Positions 48,401-58,330 of a stretch of 64,000 bases of DNA are shown here, piece by piece. Under the pieces are notes generated by a model. The model was not told the origin of the DNA and did not search any database. It saw nothing but the letters and a program-made list of their open reading frames with translations. This DNA comes from Toxonevra muliebris (Eukaryota; Arthropoda; Insecta; Diptera; Pallopteridae): positions 147,888,998-147,952,997 of the forward strand of contig OY829326.1 in NCBI GenBank assembly GCA_963691655.1, read 5' to 3'. A program made the translations under genes and the position numbers. Position 1 is the first letter of the stretch; each line of letters opens with the position of its first letter.

Positions 48401-50479
48401 AGACGGAAATCAAATGGGTGGCATTTCTTATAGAAAATGCGATACCACCATGCCTCCTAACAATTTTTTAAACTCAAAGTAGTAGCTAATGTCATATGTC
48501 ATATTAGATTAGGGATGGTGTTGCTGTTGTTTAGGGATCCAAACAACAACAACACCAAAAACAACCACGATTACAACGACATTATTACTTGCGTAGTTGC
48601 TTATGTCTTGTATTCCCATTAGCGCTCGGTGCTAATTCATGAAATGATTTTGTCAAAGGAACAAACTTATTTGATACAGCGTTACTTATTCATTATACTA
48701 CTACTTATATGCTTCAGAAAACCCAAATATTTTTGAGTTCCTACAAGTTATTTCCGTTGCAGCTTCTAAATATTAAAACAATGATTAAAGCTTCAACTCC
48801 ATGACCATGAAATTAAATTAATTAAATAAACTTCTGTATTAATGAATACAAATTTGAGACCATAAACTATAAACTTAAATTACAGTTCTTAAAACCTTCT
48901 TTACTGAAATTTTTGTAACCAATTTTTAAAACTTACTTCCACAAATCAAAAAGAAATACTTTTCAATTGTTAATAGCTAACCATTTAAAAAAAAAAACCA
49001 CAAAAATCATAAAACTTACACCACAAATAGATTATTTCCAATTTAAATATGAACACTTTAATTTATAACTCAATCATTGATGTTTTTCTACGCAATTTCC
49101 AATACTTCCATTGCAAGCAATAAATTGATAATTTCGTACTAAGTAAATGAGACAATTAAGAGCGACGTTACCGTCTTCAAGAATCAAATTTCCAATCTCT
49201 GCTGACCATTAGCGCACATCTGTCTTCAGCTATTCAAGTGCTACACGTAAATTGACATTCATAATAGCTACTTCCCGGTTTACAAATTGGAACAGAAAAA
49301 ATTAAAAAAAAAAAAATACACAAAAATCCGGAAGAGTAAAATGAGATCCCAATTCGAGACTGAGACTGCAGCTGATGATGCTGTTGCTTGGGAGGCACCT
49401 ACTCTCTTTCTCGTAAATGGCTCATTCTGCACGTCTGCACATAAAAGCCAACACGTGACTCAATTCGTAGCCTGGGTACTGTTGCTATTGCTTACGATTG
49501 CCTGCTACAGCTAAGGTGCGTTATAGTGTAATGTTGGCTGTGCTACTCCAGCGGAACTGAGCTTTTTTCTGATGTAGCTACTTTTTCAATAAGCGCAATA
49601 TGCTGCCCGCACACACATTTCACATACTCTTCCTGTCTCCTACTCCTACTTACTCCTCCATCTACCCATCAGTTTTGCCACTTCATTATTGTTTCTTTTA
49701 TTTCGTTTAAACTGTTGGACACTTTTGTGTTGCCACTTTCTTTCATTCATTCGTTTTTCATTTTTTTTTTTTAAATATTTTTCTTTTATGTCATCTCGTA
49801 TTTTTATTTTTTTTTGCTTTTTTAATCTTCTGTAGCTGCTGTTAGTCTCTGAATGCTTTGTGGGTAGACGCGAAAAAATAACTAACAACTTAACAAACCC
49901 AATCCATAAAGAGTAACACTTTTGTATGTATATGGCGCAATTCTAGTGTGTGGAAACGCTTACCATTGCCAGTTAGCTTTGCCATTCTGTTCTCTTTGTC
50001 GTCGTAGCTGCCACTAATGCGGTCTGCTGCGGTAAGCGCATAGTGCGTTTTACACCATTTGAAATTGGAATCATAACATTTAACAAACAAATTTTGCTAA
50101 GTTGAACAAAATCAGGTTTGCTTTACTTTTTTGTTATTTATTTTGCTTTTCCATAAGAAGCGAGTTACTGAAGACTCTTTGTAAACAGTTCTATAGTTTA
50201 TAATTATTGAAGCCATTTTTTGTCATCCTTCTTTTTCGAAACTTTTCATTGTTTGAGGTGCTTTGAAATGTTCTGAGAAGAGCGTGGAAATGCTAAGAAC
50301 AGAAAGAAAAGAGAGTCCCAGTAGTGTCAGGAAGGTGAACGTGTTTTTTCTTTATTTAAAAATAATGTTTCTAATGGCCGATAAATTTGTTGGAGTTCCG
50401 CTATCCGCTATTGCTGATAAGAACACACTTCTGGTCAGTTATTGATTCAGAGAGACCATATCTACTCCTCTAAATGTGA
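48401..50479. other. AT-rich stretch without recognised genes
   Basis: Only simple repeats (CAA/AAC near 48540-48570, T runs near 49760-49815) and short chance frames. Nothing else is seen. Confidence 0.5.
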
Positions 50480-51455
50480 ATGTTAATAGTTTTTGGAAAT
50501 CTTTTCAAAGCGCACCTGATAGAGGCCCAAACTTGGCTTTTGCCGGGACCTGGGCCGGGAGTTGATTGTAAGCGTATTTTCACTGACGGCTCCAGAACAG
50601 AATTCGGTTCGGGTTCTGGGGTCTTTATTGAAAATGATGGAGTGCACCTTCACTTCTCCCTTGGGTAGTATGCTTCTGTTTTTCAAGCAGAAATTTTTGC
50701 AATCATCAAGGCAATGGACCATGTTATTGATAATGGTTGGAGAGAAAGGAGTATCTGTTTGTTTAATGACAGTCTGGCTGCGCTTAAATCCTTTCCTAAT
50801 CCTCTAACCACGTCTAAACTAGTTATGCATTGCAAATCCAGGCTTGATTGTGTTGGAAAACACAATAGCCTGCTGTTGATATGGGTTCCTGAACACTCAG
50901 GAATTTCAGGAAATAAATCGGCTGACCTTCTGGCCAGAAAGGGTTCGGAAACTGGTCTCCTGGGCCCTGAACCTGTACTCTCTTTGTCGTCTACAGCCAT
51001 CAAGACCACCAATAATGAGTGGGTCGACTTGACCCACAATCGTGAATGGGAGGACCTGAGGGGCTTTAGACAGACAAAGACCATGTTACCTGTTATCTCG
51101 AAGCGTCTAACAGACTTTCTGTTATCACTTAACAGAAAGAGTTGTAGGCAGCTGGTGGCCCAAGCATTTGCATATGATTGGCCTAAGTGCTAGTGCCTTC
51201 TGTGCTTCCTGTGGTTTGGAGGAAGAATGTGAAGAGACGGCGGACCACTTTCTTAGTGTCTAGCCCGCTTTCTGCCAGACCAGAGTAAGCATATTTGGTA
51301 CTGGAGTGTTGGGAGACGAAAACTTGAGCTCTCTAACACCGCAGGATCTGCTAAGATTTATTAATAAATCTGGTAGATTTAAAGAATAGCAAAAGGAAAC
51401 ACAGGATATAGTACAATGGACGTAAAACTTGTCTGAGTGCTGTATTCTTGAATAC
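50480..51455 (+). mobile_element. Jockey-like LINE 3' end, RNase H fragment (copy E)
   Basis: One frame gives FTDGSRTEFGSG (first Asp), a stop at 50666, then VFQAEIFAI (Glu), FNDSLAAL (second Asp), LIWVPEHSGISGNKSADLLA (last Asp kept). A frameshift near 51165 then leads to the C-terminal part in another frame: GLSASAFCASCGLEEECEET (zinc knuckle), one stop in place of the second knuckle Cys, and SLTPQDLLRFINKSGRFKE with its stop at about 51389. The 3' UTR has ATATAGTACAATGGAC and TCTGAGTGC. Closest to copy A in layout. Enzyme activity is not possible in this state. Confidence 0.85.
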
Positions 51456-51671
51456 TTCTTTTGTCTGTTCCAACAAAAAAAAAAAGATCACCTGAAGGAA
51501 CTCACAAAATTTCGCTTAGTTTGCTACACAAGAAAAAGACCAAATACAATTTTAATTTTAAAATTTTAATCTTCATCGCTTTTAAAATTTTGGACATATT
51601 TTCTGTTAATTTCTATACAATTTTGAAGTCGTTAGATCCACTGTCAGCCTTGATATCAAGCGAAGAATAAC

Positions 51672-52190
51672 TCTTGCCAGCAGGTGTTACTACGGGCTCA
51701 GTAGGCAATTGAGAAGCAGAGACTTCTCTTGACGTACGAAAATAACGCTCTTTAAGCTCCTCATACTTCCCGTCCTAATGTATGGCGCTGAGACGTAGAC
51801 ATTGACCATCAACGATAAGAGGCTGTTGGGAGCGTTCGAGAGTGAGATACTTCGCAAGATATATGGTCCTGTGTGCGTGGACGACGTGTATCGTATAAGA
51901 TGGAACCATGAACTGTATGAGCTATACGCCGACATTGACATAGTCAAGCGGTTTCGCTGGCTGGGTTATGTTAAGCGAATGGATGAAAGTGCTCCAGCTA
52001 AAAGGGTGTTTTATTCGAGCCACAGAGAGGGAACGCGCAGAAGAGGACGACCTAATCTCCGTTGGAAAGACCAGGTACAAGGGGACTTGACTGTAATCGG
52101 CCTTACTAACTAACGCCGGCGAGCGCATTGCAGATGCGACTGGCGAGGCTTTATAGAGGCGGCCAAGATCCAGTTAGAAATTCAGCGCTC
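51672..52190 (+). mobile_element. RTE-like LINE, C-terminal fragment
   Basis: A frame with stops reads CYYGLSRQLRS, then TLFKLLILPVLMYGAET near 51750-51795 (the usual P-V-L-x-Y-G-x-E-T-W of endonuclease/reverse transcriptase LINEs), then LLGAFESEILRKIYGP, FRWLGYVKRMDE, RRRGRPNLRWKDQVQGDL and CDWRGFIEAAK. The stop after GAET and the stop after GLTN both stand where Trp is usual, so TGG has become TAG and TAA. No RNase H is present, as expected for RTE-type elements. It lies about 200 bp after copy E in the same orientation. It is dead, but the open part 51802-52113 is 103 codons long. Confidence 0.75.
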
Positions 52191-54555
52191 AAAATCGTTT
52201 ATTTGGGGCTGAAGAAAAATTAATAGTGGAGTGAATTGATGGAAATTAAAATCAAATGTCATGTTGGTACCGTGTTAGGGTTCATAGTATATGTGAGTTT
52301 ATAAGTGTGTGTTTTATTATATATTTTACTTTAAGCCTAAAAGTATGAAACACATAATTTTTATATCAAAAATGGTTGTGGAATATACTTACATATTTAA
52401 TTTATTGTATTGTTTTGTTGCATAGTTTATTTTAATTTATAGTTTATTCTTTCTCAATTGAAATTGTAAAATAATATAACTATTAGGCGATGTAGTCGTG
52501 CAAAAAGTAAAGAAAGTGCGTTGAAAAGAGAAAATGAAACATTTTAAAAACCCATGGTTGCACTTTTTGGAACATAAAAACGAAAACTTTTGTAATGAAG
52601 TAAACAAAAATGCGTAAGGTAAGTTATCACTTCAGGTAACGAGTGCAGAAAGGACTCATTTTAGTTTTTTTTAGGTCTTTTTTTCGTCATTAACTGTATT
52701 AATTATTTCCTCATTTTTTCCGAAGACCTTTCCTCTAAAACCTATCTTCTTCCTAATTGCTTTGTGTCCAGTTTTTGTAGATTTCTAATCAGCTTTTATT
52801 AAGTTAAAGCTTCAAGCGATGAATTTATATCCACCACTTTATAGTACCACGTGTACTTAAATTAAATTCAAGCTACCTCGCTGGTTTTATTTTATTATTA
52901 TTCCACACATTATATTCATAGCGTGCAAACGCCATACTAAAGTGCTTAATGAGGCTACCAATGTATTCTTCAAAAACATATGTATATATGTATATACAAA
53001 CATTTATGTAGATATATATTGTTGACATTAACGGATCCTAAGGGAGCGAGGTGAGGGGGTGTTAGGTTTGGGCATAACACATAAAGACATTTTACTTTAA
53101 TAATCAAGCTTGTGTTGCTATCAACAATGTTAAGTGCAAGTGTGTTAGTATAAGTACATATATGTATTAGTGTATGTGTGTTTCTGTGTATGTGTGTGTG
53201 TCAACTCAAGTTCTTGTCTACTCAATTCCGCTTAATAAAATTTATAAAAAAAAAAAAAAAACACACACACACACACATAGACATAAATGAAAAAAATTAG
53301 AGAAAGAAAACAAAAACCTTATTAAAAACACAGCAACCAAAATGCGCCCCTCTGTTAAAGCCCACTTTCTCATCTTTCACTATACCACCGCGCAGCGTTG
53401 TTACCTCCTCCTGTTTCTCCTCTTGCTGCTCTTGTTTCTTATTACTTTTAACATATTTTTTGTATGTTCTCATTGTTGTTAACATGAATTTCTATTTCAA
53501 TGATTTTTTCTTCTTGTTTTTATTTCATATAGTTACATACCTTTATTTCTTCATGGGGTAAACGATGATATACATGTCATACTCACACACACACAGACAC
53601 ATACTTACACACTACATACATATGTATGTATATGTAAGTAGTGTAGATGTTTGGTAGTGTATTACTTATTAAAGCATTATATTGCTGATATTGAAAGTAG
53701 CAGCGTATTTTTTACTGCAACATAAAGATCAGGGGAGTTGGGAGATCAGAGGAGGTGAGTTTGGTATGATGCTGCCAATAATGATGAAGAAGTTACATTA
53801 CAGTTTCATAAAATTCAATGTCGACACTTCTACCTAATTTCATTTCATCGTTTTTCTGTATGCTCTTAAAATAGCAGCTTCCTTTCTTTTTCCGTCGCCC
53901 CTCACTATTCATTCATATTAAGGTTCAACAGTTTTTCTTTTTATATTTGTTGTTGCTGTTGTTGTTTTTGTTATTACGTTTGTATCTGTCAGTGACATGT
54001 TTCCCACCGAGTTTTTTTCTAGTTTTCGTTTTTGTTGTTGGTTTTGATGTATGCGGATGGTATGCGGAATATGTCGAATTCCTTGCATAAATTGGTGAGG
54101 TTTTCCATTGTATTACAAATAGTTGAGGGAGGTTTAAGCAGTGAATCGAAGTTTTGTCTTACATGAAAACGGGAATGAGAGTATGTAGTAGTTGTATATA
54201 AAGCTTAAAGCTAATTTATCGTTATTCTATAACGTTGTTTTGTTGTTGGGTTTTTATATCAGTTAAGGTTGTATTCAAAAATTTTATAACTTACTCTTGG
54301 TTTACGATTAGAATAGTTATGCTGTGTATAAAACTATCAGCATCAAAATTAAAATGTTTTTTTTTTTTCTTTTAGCTAATTTTGTTGTAGGAAAATAAAA
54401 ATAAAGTTTTGCTGATTTTTTACAATTTTAAAGCTAATCTCTTTGCGCACTAAAAAAAATGTATAAACAGCAAAGAGAATCATCAAGAGTATGAAAAGTT
54501 AAGAGATTTTTGGGAATCGACTATTCAAGAAAAAAAAAAAATAACAGAAGTTCAT
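52191..54555. other. AT-rich stretch with microsatellites
   Basis: An A run and CA repeat lie at 53246-53277, CA repeats at 53583-53600, and GTT runs near 53950-53970. A single TTAACGGATCCTAAGGG end near 53031 resembles the 12233 MITE. No gene recognised. Confidence 0.55.
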
Positions 54556-54564
54556 ATCATAGAG

Positions 54565-54747
54565 CAGGGGTCTTCAAACTTTTTCTTCCGCGGATCTCTT
54601 TCGGTTGGTATTCGATTTCGCTGAGCCCTTAGAATAAAATCTCGAATGAAACGAAAAACAAAATATAAATGATTCGAATTGGAAAAATAACCGCAAAAAT
54701 TTTCGTGAAACTCGTAGGCTCCATGGAGCACAGTTTGAAGTGCAATG
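54565..54747. mobile_element. hAT MITE, 183 bp, with 8-bp flanking repeat
   Basis: The left end is CAGGGGTCTTCAAACTTTTT. The right end, inverted, is CATTGCACTTCAAACTGTGC. It is flanked by TCATAGAG (54557-54564) and TCATAAAG (54748-54755), an 8-bp duplication with one mismatch. The length of the duplication and the CAGGGG start fit the hAT superfamily. Too short to code for a transposase. Confidence 0.75.
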
Positions 54748-55340
54748 TCATAAAGAATTCAATTCAAAACTTAGAGATTACCTACTTTATTTTTCTGTGC
54801 AGGAATTCTAAACGAAATAACTTTTAGAAAAATATCATTAAGTGTGAATAAAAGAGTTGTGGTTTATATAGAGCACAGACGTTGGAGTGGTCTAACAAAT
54901 GTTCCAAGTTTTGAAAAATCTAAAGTTAATAAACCATTTCTAATAACATTGCGATACTTTATATAAAGTTTCAGGAAGATCGGAAGATGGTAGATGAGAT
55001 GAGAAAAGTAACTGGTGCAAGGCCGGCAAAATCCAACCGCAAACACTGTAAGAAATTCGATTTCTTATACTCTACTGATTTTGGTGCAACTTAAAGCCCA
55101 TGCGAATTTTTAACTAATGCTCAAATGTATATGAAGTGAAAGCGCCATCCCTTGCCGCTATTACCAAGTAGTTGGAAAGATTCTAGATATTGTTTTTCTT
55201 CTCTAGAGATCCACTTAAACGATCCGCTTAAAAGCCGTCTGAAATCTAGGACCGATTTGAAGAGCCATAACTGATCTAAAAGTTTATAGTTAAGCTGATG
55301 GCTTCGTCACGAATATTATAAAATTATTTTGTTTCTTTAA

Positions 55341-55490
55341 GTGAGACTCGGCCGCCATGATGAGACTATTATCTCAAGGGTCCTTGGTTCGATTTCTGGC
55401 AAGGGCATGGTCGACCGAATACACGCACACATAAAAGTGCCATTTTGAGGGTAATGGCATGAAACAGTGAAATTCCCCACGTTCACCTTC
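55341..55490 (+). mobile_element. Possible second tRNA-derived SINE relic
   Basis: A B-box-like GGTTCGATTTC lies at 55386-55396, preceded by GTGAGACTCGGCCGCCATGA and followed by 'gcaagggcatggtcgaccga'. The spacing is about right for a tRNA-like head. No A box is convincing and no second copy lies in the window. Confidence 0.3.
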
Positions 55491-56375
55491 AACTATAAAC
55501 ATATCCAAATATTAGTTTTGACACAAACCGGATACAGACGGTTTGGTGAAAATGCTGATGGCTGTCCTAGCGATTCAGGATCGTCTGTGGTAGGTTCATT
55601 ACCTGTCCAGATGATAACAAAATGATTAATGAAACTAATACTAGACACTATGCTTAGTTGAAACCCTAAGCTCCTATGAAGAGTAGAAGAAAAAAAGTAA
55701 GACCCGGAAACCAAACAGCGGTTCATCGTATGAAGTCTAAAAAAGACAAGAAAACAAAAATTAACAACAGAAATTATGATGCCGATAAACTTCAAAAAGG
55801 ATGTAAATTGTAGTTGTTATATCTTTGGATATATCGCTAAGGACTTGAGATGTTTATGCGTGGTGTGTCGCTGGTAGGAAATTAGGAAATTTCTTACTAC
55901 AAGATATCAAAAATTTGTTGGAAGCCTAGAAAAAAGAGAAATTGCGTCGTTTTTCTTACACCACGTTAATTCGCCAGCTCATACTGATGAAAAAATTAAT
56001 AAATTTATTGCGCTTTCACGGACCACTTCCCAGGAGCTATCAATAGTAATGCAATGTAATTAGGATGCTTCTAGAAATGTTTGATTTCGATTAAGTAAGA
56101 ATTTGGATACCTCGATAATGATTTATTATTTAATTTTAAAGCATGATTTTTTAGAATTATTTAAAATCTAATTTTTGGTCTGAATATCGGTTTAATCATT
56201 AGTCTGAATTTTATTTTGAATATTGTATTGTATTAGAGAGGGTTATGTACGTTGTACGTCCCTCTTCTCTATCTAGTCTAATCTGCCTAGAGTGCCTCAT
56301 CCAGTCCGGTCTCCCTCAAGAATTTTAGTATTATTTTTATTTTTATATTTTCTATAAGTGTCTTAAAATATATTT

Positions 56376-57180
56376 TTTTATTTATTATTTATTATTATTT
56401 ATTCATTCCTGCTTTTAAACTTTTTTTAGTTTGTAGCAGGGTTTGCTAAACTTATCATAGTTATTTAATCTATTAATTACAATTCAATCATTTAACATAT
56501 CATTTAATCAATTAACATATTGGCTCTTAACCTTAAACAGTTAACATCATAAAAGTATAACATCTTGACAACATATTTATCCTTGACACATTGAAACATA
56601 GAGACTGGATTGCTATTAAATGATTTTAAAGTTGAACCTAGGTAGTATTTTCTCAAACTGGAGTAGCATTCAAAAAGAAAATGTTGGAGGCTTTCCATTT
56701 TATTTAGATTGCACTGCAAACATAAGGTATTTTGGTCAATTCTATAGACAAGCCCATTTGTACAAAATCTAAGGACGTACTTTGTAGATAAGCGAAGTTG
56801 TGCAAATATCTTACTCATATAAAATTGGTTTCTATAACAAACATATGGGACTAATTGATCATCTAATGATGAGCAGAATTTTGCAGTTTAGAGAGGAGGA
56901 GCTAACGCAGCTTAACACATCCTGGAATTTTAAAAACCGATTGAAGCATTCCAGAGCTAATTCGCCCATATTTATCCAGGCCTCTGCGCTTACGTTATTC
57001 CACATGTGGGATAATCCTATTTTATTTAAAAAGACATCGAATTGAGCAACCCAGTTATATTCGGCTTCCGCGTTTGCATGGCGCTGTAAGTGTAGCAGCC
57101 TTAAAAAACAAATTTTTCTAAACCGTACTTCCAGGTCATTTTAAATATTTAAGATATTAATTTCAAGGTACCTAGCTCTA
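56376..57180 (-). mobile_element. LINE C-terminus without RNase H, with AATAAAT tail
   Basis: Minus-strand frames alternate: ANAEAEYNWVAQFDVFLN near 57040, then, in another frame at 56504-56818, IFAQLRLSTKYVLRFCTNGL and CLQCNLNKMESLQHFLFECY (a CxxC...H...C knuckle). After the stop comes an AT-rich 3' UTR and a tail of AATAAATAATAAATAATAAA on the minus strand (56376-56406). The group is unclear; it differs from the jockey-like copies here. Confidence 0.6.
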
Positions 57181-57184
57181 GCCT

Positions 57185-57720
57185 AAGATGCGCATTTGGA
57201 GTACACGCAACGCAAGAATTTTTTTGCAATATGTCGACTGTACAATCTCCAGCTGGTCCGTGTATCTCAAGCCCCAAATGTGTGCACCATATAGAAGCGA
57301 AGCAGATATCAATAATTTGAGTATTGCGCCCGGATCTATGGATGCTAGTACGTACCCAGACTTTTCATTCTTTTGTGGATCCGTGCTCTATGCTGAGCTA
57401 AAATATGTTCTGACGATTCACCTTCCTCATTACAAAACATACATATTGAGTTGTCCCCAACTCCTATTTTGCAAAGGTGTTCTCTGAGCCCGCAATGCTC
57501 AATCAGACTACTAGCTAATATGCTCAACATGTTTTTGTTGAGACCAATGCCGAATGCGTATCTACTCTGCTTATAATTACCGTGAACCGCTTTGGATTGC
57601 CTCAGTTCCGGAAGATTGCTAAATAGGTTTTACTTCTTGTTCCTCTCATCTTGCATGAGTAATTCTCTGATTAAGCTATCTCCTATTCCATAGAAGGGTT
57701 TAGCCTCACGAAAGTGGTCG
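57185..57720 (-). mobile_element. Chimeric LINE fragment
   Basis: The minus-strand frame at 57345-57530 reads ILASSLIEHCGLREHLCKIG and CMFCNEEGESSEHILAQH, the C-terminal knuckle of an I-like ORF2, like copy C. It runs on in frame past RMKSLGTY into SASLLYGAHIWGLRYTDQLE, which belongs near the end of a reverse transcriptase in a different LINE type and leads into the fragment at 56376-57180. A C-terminus placed before an RT segment is the wrong order for one element, so two LINEs are joined near 57330. Confidence 0.6.
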
Positions 57721-57927
57721 CTACCCCCTTGGTCTGAGTTTCTTTAAATTTTTGGTCTGATTTTTGGTCTGTTTTCTGGTCTTATTTTTGGTTTGATTTT
57801 TAGTCTGATTTCTGGACTTAATTTTGGGATGATTTTTATCTGAGTTCAATTTGAATTGTGGACTGAATTTTAATATGATTTTTGGTATGGGTTGGTCTTA
57901 ATTTCCGTCCAAAGTTTCGTCTGCTTA

Positions 57928-58244
57928 GACGACCTCGATAGCCTAGTGGATAGTGCACTAGGCTTTCATCTGTGAGGTTCGGGTTCGATTCCGGTCTTCG
58001 TCTGGCGGTTAATTTTCATAACTTTCTTATATTCACTACCAATATGAAGTGTATGAGAATTATAAGATAGTGTACAAGTACACACATTGGTTGGTAATGG
58101 CGAAACCACCAAGCCGATAAAAAATTACCACACCGCCGTTCGGAATCGGCGTTAAACTGTAGGTCCAACTATGTGGTATCACAATGGGTCGTTCAGGCCT
58201 AAGTATATCTCTCGGCAGCCACTCCAACCTAACCTAACCTAACC
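57928..58244 (+). mobile_element. Complete tRNA-derived SINE (copy 1)
   Basis: A 317 bp element with a perfect 11-bp target-site duplication, TTCGTCTGCTT, at 57916-57926 and 58245-58255. The tRNA-like head (57928-58002) has 5' GACGA pairing with 3' TCGTC, an A box (TAGCCTAGTGG, 57939-57949) and a B box (GGTTCGATTCC, 57982-57992). A ~165 bp body follows ('gcggttaattttcataact', 'aatggcgaaaccaccaag', 'cgttcggaatcgg'). The tail reads GTATCACAATGGGTCGTTCA, 'ggcctaagt', 'cagccactccaa' and (CCTAA)n. The tail resembles the 3' end of LINE copy D, the likely source of its reverse transcriptase. Confidence 0.92.
57939..57992 (+). promoter_or_regulatory. Pol III A and B boxes of SINE copy 1
   Basis: TAGCCTAGTGG and GGTTCGATTCC, about 43 bp apart, as in tRNA genes. 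They would direct transcription from the SINE's own 5' end. Confidence 0.85.
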
Positions 58245-58330
58245 TTCGTCTGCTTTTGCTTTAGGATTTGATCTGATTTTGGTTTGAGTTTTGGTCTGAT
58301 ATTCGTTGGGATTTTGGTATGAATTTTGTT

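Larger units (their letters stand above)
57740..58330. repeat. Degenerate 'GATTTTTGGTCT' minisatellite
   Basis: A short unit like TTTTGGTCTGATTTTTGGTC repeats with many changes on both sides of the SINE at 57928-58244. The SINE inserted into the array. Confidence 0.7.

Noticed and set aside
55493..55795. 100-codon minus-strand frame
   Set aside because: No recognisable domain, next to a possible SINE relic; treated as chance.
57928..58002. tRNA gene
   Set aside because: The head has A and B boxes and a partly paired acceptor stem but no clean anticodon arm, and it is fused to the SINE body with a target-site duplication around the whole unit.
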